From: Aliiruegeria lutimaris
Lineage (GTDB): Bacteria; Pseudomonadota; Alphaproteobacteria; Rhodobacterales; Rhodobacteraceae
Assembly: GCF_900099935.1 (NCBI RefSeq)
Contig: NZ_FNEK01000013.1
Location: 32,701-96,700, forward strand
Direction: 5' to 3'
DNA length: 64,000 bases
Every line of letters starts with the position of its first letter. Position 1 is the stretch's first letter. A program made the position numbers and the translations under genes. The notes beneath the pieces were generated by a model, which was given only the letters and a program-made list of their open reading frames with translations, was not told the DNA's origin and did no database searches. Shown in pieces: positions 43,947 to 52,704 of this stretch.

Positions 43947-44576
43947 GTCCGGGTGGGCTGCAGCCAGGCGCTCGCCTCCTATTTCCTGCCCGAACAGATC
44001 GCTACCTACCAGGCGCTTTTCCCACGGGTCAGCTTCGAGGTCGAAGTGCTGGAACATGGTGCCGCCGCTGCGGCGCTGGAGAGCTACATCATCGACCTCG
44101 CCATCGTCTTCGACCAGGGGAAGCCGCCTGATTACAAGATTTTGGCCGGCGTTCCCCAGACGCTCTCGGCGGTGATGGACGAAGCGCACCCGCTCGCCCG
44201 GAAGGACAGGTTGCGCCTGCGGCAGTGTTTTGAATACCCGGTCCTCCTGCCGGCGCGTGGCTTCGGCGGACGCCGGCTGATCGACAATGCGCTTGTCGGC
44301 AAGACCTTCGCCGTTCCGCCGGTGATCGAGAGCAACTCCTTCGAATATCTCAAGGCGCATGTCGCCGCGACCGAGGCGATCACCTTCCAGATCGAGATCG
44401 GCGCCCCTGACATTACGGGAACCAAGGGGATCGTGAACCGCCCGATCGACAGGCGGGACGTGGGAAGCGGAAACCTGTGGGTCGGGCAGGGGGTGGAACG
44501 GACTCTCTCGGTTGCCAGTTCGCGCTTCGCCGAGCAGGTGATCAAGGAGCTTTCGGAACGCTACGGCATGCGCTGA
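43932..44576 (+). pseudogene. LysR regulator remnant, effector domain only
   Basis: The plus frame from about 43932 reads RERGHVRVGCSQALASYFLPEQIATY and continues to a TGA at 44576. This is a clean LysR effector-binding domain of about 210 residues (VIESNSFEYLKAHVA, IDRRDVGSG) with no DNA-binding domain. Codons upstream of the junction do not encode a LysR head; they are antisense to the binding protein. It is a paralogue of the LysR at 39087. Confidence 0.8.
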
Positions 44577-44612
44577 TCTGCCCGGCGCCTACCGACAGGC
44601 AGGCCAAGAAAA

Positions 44613-44642
44613 TGCGGCGCGTGCCGGGGGACACGCGCCGCA
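44613..44642 (-). terminator. Terminator hairpin after the caspase-like gene
   Basis: TGCGGCGCGTG (44613-44623) and CACGCGCCGCA (44632-44642) form a perfect 11-bp stem with an 8-nt loop. Read on the minus strand it is followed by TTTTCTTGG, making a terminator for the caspase-like operon. A second perfect 9-bp hairpin (GGGGCCGTT/AACGGCCCC) lies at 44649-44685. Confidence 0.8.
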
Positions 44643-44691
44643 GGGAAAGGGGCCGTTGCGACAGGGAGGACGGTGGAACGGCCCCCGGGGA

Positions 44692-46041
44692 TCAGAAGGC
44701 GAAGGGACGTTCGTGCAGGCGCGCCTGCGAGCCCATCGAGCCGTCCGGCGTCAGTTGTGGTGTCGCATCGGCGCGCGAGCGGCCCACGACGGAGCGATGA
44801 AACTCGGTGTAACTGCCCGGGAAGGCGCCCGAATCCCACGAACGCGAGATATTGAAGGTGAACAGCGACAGCGGGTTGCCGGCCGGCGTGGTCTGGTTGT
44901 CCATCGCGGCGGAAAGGGCCGTGACGGTGCAGGCCGGGCGGATCAGTTCCTTGGATCCCACCGCCGTGCGGACGGCGTTGTAGACCTCCTTCTTGTTGTC
45001 ATAGATCTGCGCGCCCGTGACGAATTTCGGAGCCCCGGTCAGGGTCTTCACGGCCAGGTCGGCAAAGAGCTCACCGATGCCGTCGGCCTCGTCGTCGCTC
45101 GGCTCGGCGGTCTTGTCGAATTCCGGCGCATCGCCATCGAGCGCCTTGACGAGCGACTTGGCGGCGATGGGTTTCTTCATCTCGGGGTCGAGATCGTTCC
45201 TCAGGGTCAGCGTGGGCAGGCCCTTGACCGTTGCGATGGCGTCCTTCTTGAACTCGGTCCGGATGACATCGGTCATGTCCATCGCGTCGGGCGCGGCGAT
45301 CTGCTTGAAGGCCGTGGCCGAGTGACAGGAATCGAACACCATGTGGACGCGGACCCCTTCGCGGAACTCGCCGAGCGCGGCATAGATCTCGTCGTCGATC
45401 AGCATCCGGTCGTAGAGCACCAGCGTTTCGTCCTGCAGATCCGGCTCGTCATCGGCGGAATCGTTGGGAACCTGGCTGCCATGGCCGGAATAGGTGAAGA
45501 AGAGCGCGTCGCCGGCGAAGAGGTTTACCGCCGCGTTGCGCAGGAAGCCGATGACATTGGCGCAGGTCGCGTCGTCGTTTTCCAGTCGCGCGGTGTCGTA
45601 GCCCAGCTGCTCGGCGATGCCCTCCATCTCGCGGGCGTCGTTGACGCAGGAGGGCAGGGCGAGATCGCTGCCGTAATGGCCCGGATCGACCCGGTCGACC
45701 CCGATATGCAGGCTGACGCCATGGGGCGGACGGGCGGCCTCGCCGGCAAAGATCTGGTCGAGCTGGCCGAGCACCTGGCCGCCGACGGTGCCATCTGCCA
45801 CCAGCCCGTAATCGCGCTGGAAGGCCTCGACGGCGGCGGCGGTGCGGGAGCCGAAATAGCCGTCGATCTCGCTGCCGGCCATGTAGCCGTTATTGAGCGA
45901 GGCCAGCGCGGTCTGGACCGCGACGACCGCGCCACGGTCGCGCTCGCGCTTGGCAATTGGCGGGTTGTTGGCCTGGGCTTTCGCGAGACGGTCGGCGGTG
46001 GCCCGCGTGACGACAGTGGTAAACCGGTTGGACGTAAGCAT
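44692..46041 (-). CDS. Metacaspase-like cysteine protease (peptidase C14) with N-terminal peptidoglycan-binding-like domain
   Basis: A 449-residue protein. The N-terminal region (about 35-98) is a PG_binding_1 unit: AVVAVQTALASLNNG, IDGYFGSRTAAAVEAFQRDYGL, ADGTVGGQVLGQL. The peptidase C14 region follows: LHIGVDRVDPGHYG, NDAREMEGIAEQLGY, then the catalytic His187 in FFTYSGHGSQ and Cys239 in MVFDSCHSATAF. The acidic loop after the His (DSADDEPDLQDE) is typical of metacaspases and could bind calcium. No signal peptide is evident, so it probably acts in the cytoplasm. It is the last gene of a three-gene operon starting at 49093 and is followed by a strong terminator. Confidence 0.88.
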   Translation of the reverse strand: MLTSNRFTTVVTRATADRLAKAQANNPPIAKRERDRGAVVAVQTALASLNNGYMAGSEIDGYFGSRTAAAVEAFQRDYGLVADGTVGGQVLGQLDQIFAGEAARPPHGVSLHIGVDRVDPGHYGSDLALPSCVNDAREMEGIAEQLGYDTARLENDDATCANVIGFLRNAAVNLFAGDALFFTYSGHGSQVPNDSADDEPDLQDETLVLYDRMLIDDEIYAALGEFREGVRVHMVFDSCHSATAFKQIAAPDAMDMTDVIRTEFKKDAIATVKGLPTLTLRNDLDPEMKKPIAAKSLVKALDGDAPEFDKTAEPSDDEADGIGELFADLAVKTLTGAPKFVTGAQIYDNKKEVYNAVRTAVGSKELIRPACTVTALSAAMDNQTTPAGNPLSLFTFNISRSWDSGAFPGSYTEFHRSVVGRSRADATPQLTPDGSMGSQARLHERPFAF

Positions 46042-46059
46042 CTTCTGTCCTCCTTGGGA

Positions 46060-47463
46060 TCAATTCCAGCCGTAGCCGGGATGGGGGTTCGGGGCTTCGG
46101 GAAGGCTCTCGCAGCCGAAACCGACGGCCCAGAGCGTGGGATCGGGGGGCGGTGGCCCCGTGGGCGGAATGCGCGCCACGATCTGGCGGGCCGCCGCGAG
46201 ACGGCGTTGCACCGTCAGGTTGCCGATCTGTTCGATCGTGCCGGGCTTCAGCCGTGCCACCGGCTTGGCCGAAAGCGTCAGCCCTCCGGCAATGGTCGGG
46301 CGGCTGAGCGCCGTCGCGGACAGGCTCGGGCGCAGGGCGCTCGCCGAGACCACCGGTGCGGCGCTGAGCGGCTTGGCCAGTGTGGTTGCCGAGAGCCCCT
46401 TGGACCGGGCGGTGCTGAGCACCGGGCGCGGCCGGCTTGCCAATGTTGCCACCGACGGGCGGGCCTGCAACGGACCGAGCGTGGCGACCGGTGGTCGAGA
46501 CACCATGCCGACCGGTGGCCGCTGCGGTTTGGACGGCTTTGGCGGATCCGGCTTCAGCGTGACATCGCGCACGGCGTAGAGCCGGGCGGGGTAGGCCGGC
46601 AATGCGCCCTCTGTCCCACCATCGGAGACAAGCCTTTGCCCCGGCAGGTTCCAGTCCTCGGCGCGGTAGAGCTGCGGCGTGAACCAGTCGCGGTCGATCA
46701 GCAGGATCGCGTAGCGGAAGCACAGCTTGCTGGTCTTGCCCTGCCGCCAGTTGCGCCAGCCGGCCGTTTCGCGCTGCGGCGCGCGACCGACCGCGCCGTC
46801 GATATCGTTCAACTCGACGCTGGCGGAAATCCAGCCGGAGTCGTCGAGCGCCGAGATGGGCGCGAAGCCGGTCATCGCGTAGCCCGCGCCCGCCGGATCG
46901 ACCGGCAGGAACAACAGCGCATCGCGTTCAGCCTGCGCTCTGGACAGGGTTGAACGGGTCATCAACCGTTCGATCGTCGCCATCGCGGCCTCGATCACGC
47001 TCTTGCCGCCTTCAAGCTCCCAGGCGATCATCGCCTCGCGGAGCACATCTGCCCCCGACGCGGCGGTCAGCAGATCCTGGTAGGCGGTTCGAAACTCCTG
47101 GTAGAGCCGGTAGAGCGGCGTCATGCCGTCCGGCCCGTAGAGCGTCGCCCGCGCCGCGGTGAAGGCCGCATTCTCGGCCTCCGTCCAGGCGCGCTCGGCA
47201 AACTCCATCGCGCCGAGCAGGTCCGAATGCACCTCCCAAAGCGGGGCGGCGCTGTCGAAGGGGCGCGCGGGCGCGCCCCTCTGGGCGACGAAGTTGACGA
47301 GCCGCGAGAACTCGGCCACGCGGGCCATGTCCTCGGCATTCTCCGCCCCTTCCAGCCGCGCGAGCCGCAGGGCCACCGGGGCGCCGGGCCAGGCCGCGAA
47401 GCCTTCGCCGTCGCACCGGTGGTGGAGCCACGCGGTGAGGCCGATGTGAACGCCACTGTCCAT
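46060..47463 (-). CDS. Unknown protein with Ala/Pro/Ser-rich repeat tail, caspase operon
   Basis: A 467-residue protein with no domain I recognise. The N-terminal half (about 1-290) is rich in Trp, Arg and Ala, and includes LTAWLHHRCDGEGFAAWPG and YAILLIDRDWFTPQLY. From about residue 310 there is a low-complexity tail with recurring RPPVATL-, RPSVATL- and SATTLAKPL-like units, probably flexible. The start ATG at 47463 has GAGGG at -8 and follows the previous stop by 10 bp. Translation coupling with the 539-residue protein and the caspase-like protein (18 bp further) suggests a shared task; it could be a scaffold or a protease substrate. Confidence 0.7.
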   Translation of the reverse strand: MDSGVHIGLTAWLHHRCDGEGFAAWPGAPVALRLARLEGAENAEDMARVAEFSRLVNFVAQRGAPARPFDSAAPLWEVHSDLLGAMEFAERAWTEAENAAFTAARATLYGPDGMTPLYRLYQEFRTAYQDLLTAASGADVLREAMIAWELEGGKSVIEAAMATIERLMTRSTLSRAQAERDALLFLPVDPAGAGYAMTGFAPISALDDSGWISASVELNDIDGAVGRAPQRETAGWRNWRQGKTSKLCFRYAILLIDRDWFTPQLYRAEDWNLPGQRLVSDGGTEGALPAYPARLYAVRDVTLKPDPPKPSKPQRPPVGMVSRPPVATLGPLQARPSVATLASRPRPVLSTARSKGLSATTLAKPLSAAPVVSASALRPSLSATALSRPTIAGGLTLSAKPVARLKPGTIEQIGNLTVQRRLAAARQIVARIPPTGPPPPDPTLWAVGFGCESLPEAPNPHPGYGWN

Positions 47464-47473
47464 CACACCACCC

Positions 47474-49093
47474 TCAGGCCCATTTCTTGACGTCAGGAGA
47501 CGGGTTGGACGATTCCGGAATGCGGGCCGACAGGAAGCCGACAAGCTGCATGCCCTTGATGCGGATCGAGGCGCCGTCATAGTCGAAATTGCTCTCCGAG
47601 GAGCGGTTCGACTGCTGGTAGCGGCCGCCGATGCAGAACGGGCCTATGCCGACGAAACCGCCGCCATTCACATGGCTCTCCTGGCTCTTCATGAAGGAGA
47701 CGACCTCGCTGGAATGGATCACCAGGTCCTTCACGAAGAGCGCCTTGGTCGGGTAGCCGATCAGCGCGCCGGAGGGCGGGTTCTTGCCGTCGGAATGGAC
47801 GTTGGTGTCGTATTCGCGCTTGAAGCCCGCCGAGGGGCGCCAGCCGCGCGACAAGAAGAAATCGGGGTGGAACCAGGGCCGCATGATCTCGACTGGGGCA
47901 TAGGAGAATTCCATGCCGAAGGAGGAGGAGGAGAAGTCCCGCTGATGCTCCGTCTTGCCGCCGCCGCCGGAGCCGCCGATGGTGACGAAGCCGAGCGAAA
48001 GCCCGAAGCTGCCACCGCCGGAGCGGGAGGTGGAGGAGGAGGACATCTTGCGGCTCAGGTTGCGCTCGGAGAACCGGGTCCAGCCGCCGGAACGGGCAAA
48101 GGCGCCGGGGATGACGGAGGCCGGGTAGAACGGGTAGCCATAGGCGCCGGTCGTGTTGTTCTCGACATGGTCGAGCCCCTGCACGAGGTTATCCTTCCAC
48201 AGCACCATCGAGCGGCCGGTGATATGCGAGATCATCGCCTGGGCGCGTTCGATATCGTTCTTGTAGCCGTTGGCGATCCAGTCGCGCAGGGCCTCGGTCG
48301 CGCGGCGCTTGTAGATGCCGCCCGATTGCTGCCACTCGATCATGTCGCCGGAAGTGCCGTTATTGGCCAGGCTCAGCTTGGTGGCATATTCGATGACCGC
48401 GTTTTCATAGGCCTGTTTCTTGGCCGAGTAGGCGATCATGGCCGGGCTGTCGCGGGTCTCCATCTTCTTCTCGCCGGTCAGGAAATCCTCGACCTCCACC
48501 TCGACGGAGAGCAGCCGGCGCATCCGCTCGATCAGGTTCTTCTGATCGTCGGTGAGTTGGTCGTCGGCCACCTCGCACATCCGCAGCGTATCGGCGAAGG
48601 TGCGGCTGAGCCGGCGGTTGTTCTGGGCGTAGACGACGGAGACATGCTTGTGCTTGCCCTCGCCGCGATTGGCGCCCCATTCGTTGTGATTGCCGGTTGG
48701 TTTCGGCGAAGGGATGAAATCGACGAGGCGGGACCATTGCTCCCAGCATCCCAGCAGGTGCTGCTGGTACATCCGCTTGGCCTCTTCGACCGCCTTGTCG
48801 CGGCTCATGCCCAGCGGGCTGGGTTCCGCGTCGCCGCGATTGTCGTTGCCGTCGCCGTCCTGAGCGGGGCCCATGAGCGTTTCGACAAGCTCGCCGAAAT
48901 CGTCCAGCGTCGCCGGGGTCGGGCCGGCAAAGGGGCCGGCAATGGCAAAGTCGAAAAAGCTCTCGTGGAAGGGAATGCCCGGCTGGGTGAAGTTCAGCTG
49001 CACATTGGCGGGCAGAGGCAAGTCCGCCGTTCCTCCGGTCAGCCCTTCGTAGAGCCGGTCCACGACGTAGCCCATCATATCATCGAGTTTCAT
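47474..49093 (-). CDS. Unknown 539-residue protein, first gene of the caspase operon
   Basis: A soluble protein of unknown family. Visible features: an N-terminal acidic region with a DGDGNDNRGD stretch near residue 80; a central helical part (about 95-270) rich in Lys/Glu, including RLLSVEVEVEDFLTGEKK; and a Ser/Gly-rich linker near 350-385 (SSSSTSRSGGGSFG, GGSGGGGKT). The C-terminal part is strand-like (SFGMEFSYAPVEIMRPWF, FVKDLVIHSSEVVSF, GGFVGIGPFCIGGRY). No signal peptide or membrane segment. It leads the operon with the 467-residue protein and the caspase-like protease. A TTCAC direct repeat lies upstream at 49313-49328. Confidence 0.72.
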   Translation of the reverse strand: MKLDDMMGYVVDRLYEGLTGGTADLPLPANVQLNFTQPGIPFHESFFDFAIAGPFAGPTPATLDDFGELVETLMGPAQDGDGNDNRGDAEPSPLGMSRDKAVEEAKRMYQQHLLGCWEQWSRLVDFIPSPKPTGNHNEWGANRGEGKHKHVSVVYAQNNRRLSRTFADTLRMCEVADDQLTDDQKNLIERMRRLLSVEVEVEDFLTGEKKMETRDSPAMIAYSAKKQAYENAVIEYATKLSLANNGTSGDMIEWQQSGGIYKRRATEALRDWIANGYKNDIERAQAMISHITGRSMVLWKDNLVQGLDHVENNTTGAYGYPFYPASVIPGAFARSGGWTRFSERNLSRKMSSSSTSRSGGGSFGLSLGFVTIGGSGGGGKTEHQRDFSSSSFGMEFSYAPVEIMRPWFHPDFFLSRGWRPSAGFKREYDTNVHSDGKNPPSGALIGYPTKALFVKDLVIHSSEVVSFMKSQESHVNGGGFVGIGPFCIGGRYQQSNRSSESNFDYDGASIRIKGMQLVGFLSARIPESSNPSPDVKKWA

Positions 49094-49514
49094 ATCGCAA
49101 TCTCCTGGCAGTCTGCCCGCTTCAGAGCGTGGCCAATGTCGTCAGGGTGCGTTGCGCTTGGATTCGCGGTGAGTGAATTGGCTGTGAGACAGGGTGAAAA
49201 CGGACTTAATCGAGCAATCTCAAGGACGTGCCTTGCCCGGCTTCGAGTTGTGTTTTGTTCTGAGGTGTGGAAGCATCTGAAAATATTAATAAATTCCATC
49301 CTCCACAGAAGTTTCACCCTTTTTTCACGCCGGTCCCGGGCGGCGAAAAGGTTAATGTTGAATTGTCGAGAGCGGCACAGTTGGTCGAGACGCCTTTTTT
49401 AGGCAGCAATTTTGAGGCAGCTATTTCATCACCAAATTGGCGGGGCCAGGCAGTTGAAATTCATCCGTCTGGCCCTGTTTTTGCATGGATCCGCCGGCGC
49501 ACGGACCGGGCATG
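49094..49514. promoter_or_regulatory. A+T-richer control region upstream of the caspase operon, with SARP-like direct repeats
   Basis: A gene-free stretch between the 539-residue-protein gene and the subtilase terminator. TTCAC occurs at 49313 and 49324, exactly 11 bp apart, with TCCAC at 49302 extending the period. GTGAA or GTGAG occurs on the plus strand at 49173, 49184 and 49194. The 18-bp block TTCACCCTTTTTTCACGC (49313-49330) matches 16 of 18 bases of one before the SARP-type regulator gene. The promoter itself could not be placed. A second A+T-rich block is at 49281-49300. Confidence 0.6.
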
Positions 49515-49545
49515 AAAAGACCCGCGCGCCAGAGGCGTGCGGGTC
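49515..49545 (-). terminator. Terminator after the subtilase gene
   Basis: GACCCGCGCGCC (49519-49530) pairs with GGCGTGCGGGTC (49534-49545), with one wobble pair. On the minus strand the stem is followed by TCTTTTC-type bases. It ends the operon of regulator, GGF peptide, PAP2-like protein and subtilase. Confidence 0.75.
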
Positions 49546-49566
49546 CAGTTTCCGGATTGCTCCTTT

Positions 49567-51567
49567 TCAGAGCTCGATGGGCACGCGGCCTCGTCCAAGC
49601 CGCGCGGCGCGCAAGATTCGCGCGTCCCCGGGGGGCAGCAGCGGCAGGGGGGCGAGCCCGTCTTGCAGCGCCTTGCCGGACGCGGCGTTGCTGACCATCC
49701 AGCGCGAGGCCAGCGCCGCCGCAGCGGACGTTCCCACCAGCCGCGCGCCTGAGCCCGAGATAGTGCCGAGCGAGGGCAGGCCGGGCCGGGACGGCCCCTG
49801 GTCGGAGAGCGCGGCAAAGTCCGGCTGGGCACCCCAGGCCACCGGGTTGCCCGAGAGCCTGTCCAGCCCGCCGCCGGAGGAATAGGCGGCCGGCTGACCG
49901 GTGCCGCCTTGCAGCCCTGCCACCCGCGTCGCATCCGGCGCCGAGCAGATCGCGCTGAGGCAGCCAAAGCCGCGCACCATCCCGCTGGCACCTTCCAGGT
50001 GGCTCTGGCGTCCACCCATCCCGAGGGCGCGGGGGTCGTCGTCGCGCTGCAGCCAGAGGTAGAGCGCCTCGCTCTCGCCGATCGGCGTGCCATGACCCCG
50101 GGCGATCTCGATCGTCCAGAGGCCGGAGGGCAGGCGCCGGTCGGTGCCGGTCTCGGCGGTGGGGATCATGGCGACGATGACACGCCATCGGCTGCCGCGG
50201 TGAAAGTCCACCGAGAGCTGGCCAAGATTGTGCCCGTCCCGTTCCAGCTCCACGAAGCGGCGGAGGTCGCCCACCGGGTCGAGCTCGGGATCGGCGGAGA
50301 TGTCGATGGCGGTGCCCGTGAGCGGGCCGCTGCCGGGCGGCGGGATCAGGCGGACCTGCCAGCCCTGCGGGTCGAACTCCTCGGGCAGCCAGATCTCCAG
50401 ATAGCTCGACGTTCGGTCATCCGGCAGCAGCCGCCAGCCGACGCGTGCGGTGCCTTCTTCGAAATCGCTCGCTGCGACGCGCGCATGCATGTCGCTGTCG
50501 AACGTGTTCCCGGTCGGCATCACCACCGCCGTTTCGGGTTGCACCTGCCGCCGCCGCGCCAGCATTTGCTGGATCGCAGCCTCCATTTCCGAGCGGCCAT
50601 CGTGGCGCCCCGCGCTCCAGCCATAGGAGAAATTCACCACCAGCGGCAGTTCTCCGGCGACACCGCAATCGCGGGCGATCTCGCTGGCGCGGGCAAAGAT
50701 GTAATGCAGCGCCGAGAGCATGAACATCTCCTTGCCGAAGCCGGAGGTGTCCCAGGCGACGGTATTGGGAAGCTGCACCGCGACGATCTGGATATCGTCA
50801 CCCAGTTCCGGCCCCGGCAGCCGCGCGCCGTTGCCGCCGGCCAGCCCGAGAATGTGACCGCCATGGGTGGCGTGGTGATCGAGCAGCCGGCCGACCTCGG
50901 GCATGTCGCCATCAATGGCGCCAACCGAACGGTAGAGCCGCCGCTCGTCGGCCCCGTGCGCGGTGCGCAGGGCGTCGATCTCGCCATTGGTGATCTCGCG
51001 CCCGACCGGGACCCTGTCGCTCGGCAGCGCGCGTGCCGATTGCAACCAAAGGTGACTGATCCGGGTTTTCCCATTCGTGTCCAGAAAGGCCCGATGCGCG
51101 AAGGGAAGCCCGTTATCGATCACCCCGAGGATCGCCTTGGGCGTCCGTGCCGGGCGACGCCACTGCGCGGCGGGAGTCTCTGGCGCGTAGGTTTCGACCC
51201 AGCTCGCGGCGTCGAGCGGCATGTTCAGCCGCACCCTCGGCGACAGGTCCGGCGCTGTCAGTGTCCCCAGCCGTTTCGCCAGCGCCCGGTCTGGCGACAG
51301 GTCGACCTCGTTGTCATTGCGAAAGACGAAGGGAGTTACCGCGTGTCCGGCGGCTTGCGGCGGCCAGAGTGGCGGCAGGCGCGTTTCGGCGTCCTTCATC
51401 TGCGACGGGTCGCCGTCGCCTTCGAGGATCGCCGCCATGTGGCGGGCCTCTGGCTGGCGGATCGCGGGAAAGGCATAGGGCCGACCCAGCTCCTCGGAGA
51501 AGACCCAGCGTTCATAGGGGCCGGCATAGCGGTCGATGCGCTCTTCCGGTGGGCGTTGCGCATACAT
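49567..51567 (-). CDS. Subtilisin-like serine protease (peptidase S8)
   Basis: A 666-residue subtilase without a signal peptide, so probably cytoplasmic. The catalytic triad is visible: Asp151 in AILGVIDNGLPFAHRAF, His232 in DHHATHGGHILGLAGG, and Ser614 in LVGTSAAAALAS. A region between His and Ser (about 350-560) holds strand-rich segments (SYLEIWLPEEFDPQGW, SRWRVIVAMIPTAE) absent from minimal subtilases, perhaps a beta domain for substrate binding. An AYSSGGG segment near 573 precedes the Ser. It starts 1 bp after the PAP2-like gene stop, so translation is coupled. Confidence 0.9.
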   Translation of the reverse strand: MYAQRPPEERIDRYAGPYERWVFSEELGRPYAFPAIRQPEARHMAAILEGDGDPSQMKDAETRLPPLWPPQAAGHAVTPFVFRNDNEVDLSPDRALAKRLGTLTAPDLSPRVRLNMPLDAASWVETYAPETPAAQWRRPARTPKAILGVIDNGLPFAHRAFLDTNGKTRISHLWLQSARALPSDRVPVGREITNGEIDALRTAHGADERRLYRSVGAIDGDMPEVGRLLDHHATHGGHILGLAGGNGARLPGPELGDDIQIVAVQLPNTVAWDTSGFGKEMFMLSALHYIFARASEIARDCGVAGELPLVVNFSYGWSAGRHDGRSEMEAAIQQMLARRRQVQPETAVVMPTGNTFDSDMHARVAASDFEEGTARVGWRLLPDDRTSSYLEIWLPEEFDPQGWQVRLIPPPGSGPLTGTAIDISADPELDPVGDLRRFVELERDGHNLGQLSVDFHRGSRWRVIVAMIPTAETGTDRRLPSGLWTIEIARGHGTPIGESEALYLWLQRDDDPRALGMGGRQSHLEGASGMVRGFGCLSAICSAPDATRVAGLQGGTGQPAAYSSGGGLDRLSGNPVAWGAQPDFAALSDQGPSRPGLPSLGTISGSGARLVGTSAAAALASRWMVSNAASGKALQDGLAPLPLLPPGDARILRAARLGRGRVPIEL

Positions 51568-51568
51568 C

Positions 51569-52507
51569 TCAGCCGCCCTCGCTTTCGCCGGCCGCTTGCT
51601 CCCAGAGCCAGGTGAAGGCCGGCATCGGGTTGGAGCGGAGCGCTTGCGTGTCCACGCTCAGCCCTGCCGCCGCCGAGGCCGCAGGATCGCGCAGATCGTG
51701 ATCGAAGAAATCGACATCCGTGGCGTCGAGCACGGATGCGCCACCCTCAGCGATGCGCCCGCAGCGGCCCAGCACCGCCCGTCCGACCGCCCGGCCCAGT
51801 GTTGCCCCGGCCCAGCTGTCGATGGGGTAATGCACGCCTGCCACGGTCCGGTTCACCGCGATCCGTTCGGCCAGCCCGCGCAGCATCGCCACACGGCCTG
51901 CACGGTCGGCATGGCTGCCCCACGCTTCGACCAGCGCCTCCAGCACCGTCAGCACCGCATAGGCCTCCGTCGCGTGCGCCGAAGGGAAGGAGCCATGCCC
52001 CGGCGTCGGGATCATCGGCAGGATGCGCCCGTCCACTTGGTCCGGCCGCCGCACGGCCAGCGCTGTCTTGACGATCATCGCGGAATGGGCGGCGGCGACC
52101 TGCGTTGCCGTGATCAGTTCGAATGTCTTCTTGCTGGAGGCCGAGTGCAGCCCGAGGATCATGGCGAAATAGGCCGTCGGAAAACCGAGCTGCGACAGGA
52201 TCTCCGCCCCGCGTTCTTCGCGCAGCGGCGCGTAATCGGACACCCGCCGCGTCTGGTCGCGCAGAAGCTCCGCCGAGGGGCGGTGGAGCGTTACCCAGTC
52301 GGCGCCATCGACCTGCAGGACGGAGGTATGATCGTCGCCCGCGTTGCAGGACTTCCAGCCGATCCCGGACAGGTATTCGCTCACGTACAGCGAGCCGCGC
52401 ACCCAGACCGCGAGGCGTCCGTAATTGGACGGATCGCCGGGGGTCAGTTCGCCCGGCACCGGTGGCACCGCATCGCCGCCCAGATGCCGCAACGCCTCCG
52501 CCGTCAT
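51569..52507 (-). CDS. PAP2/vanadium-haloperoxidase-like protein
   Basis: A 312-residue soluble protein of the PAP2/haloperoxidase fold. The three phosphate- or vanadate-binding motifs are in order: KTALAVRRPDQ near residue 155, FPSAHATEAYAV near 185, and NRTVAGVHYPIDSWAG near 230. The arrangement, with no clear membrane helices, is closer to vanadium haloperoxidase-type proteins than to membrane PAP2 phosphatases; which activity it has cannot be told. The ATG at 52507 is the first in frame; it lies 17 bp after the GGF peptide and is followed directly by the subtilase gene. Confidence 0.8.
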   Translation of the reverse strand: MTAEALRHLGGDAVPPVPGELTPGDPSNYGRLAVWVRGSLYVSEYLSGIGWKSCNAGDDHTSVLQVDGADWVTLHRPSAELLRDQTRRVSDYAPLREERGAEILSQLGFPTAYFAMILGLHSASSKKTFELITATQVAAAHSAMIVKTALAVRRPDQVDGRILPMIPTPGHGSFPSAHATEAYAVLTVLEALVEAWGSHADRAGRVAMLRGLAERIAVNRTVAGVHYPIDSWAGATLGRAVGRAVLGRCGRIAEGGASVLDATDVDFFDHDLRDPAASAAAGLSVDTQALRSNPMPAFTWLWEQAAGESEGG

Positions 52508-52524
52508 CCCGATGCCGGATGTCG

Positions 52525-52680
52525 TCAGCCCGTATAGCCGCCGGTATCGTCCGCGCCGAGAAACCCGCCCAGGCCGGTGAAATTCGTACCACCCCCGAAG
52601 CCGCCGAAACCTCCGAACCCACCAAAGCCGCCGAAACCGCCAAATCCACCAAAACCGCCGAATCCTCCCGATTGGCTCAT
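52525..52680 (-). CDS. 51-residue GGF-repeat peptide
   Basis: A short open frame between the TPR gene and the PAP2-like gene. It starts MSQSGG and then carries eight uninterrupted GGF-type triplets (about residues 5-28), followed by GTNFTGLGGFLGADDTGG. Phe and Gly make up most of the sequence and charged residues appear only near the end. It sits 24 bp after the TPR-gene stop and 17 bp before the PAP2-like start, in the same direction. AGGACA lies 1 bp ahead of the ATG, so the ribosome-binding site is weak. FG-rich peptides can self-assemble; no function is known. Confidence 0.7.
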   Translation of the reverse strand: MSQSGGFGGFGGFGGFGGFGGFGGFGGFGGGTNFTGLGGFLGADDTGGYTG

Positions 52681-52704
52681 TGTCCTGTCCTTTCCCTATA
52701 TGCT

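Noticed and set aside
41379..44576. A 1065-codon open frame on the plus strand
   Set aside because: It runs antisense through the AtzD-type gene, the aminohydrolase and the binding protein; only its last part (43932-44576) encodes a recognisable LysR effector domain. The rest is an artefact of high G+C.
52561..52680. The GGF-encoding DNA as a simple non-coding microsatellite
   Set aside because: It has an ATG, a stop, correct operon spacing and synonymous variation among repeats, so a coding role is more likely.
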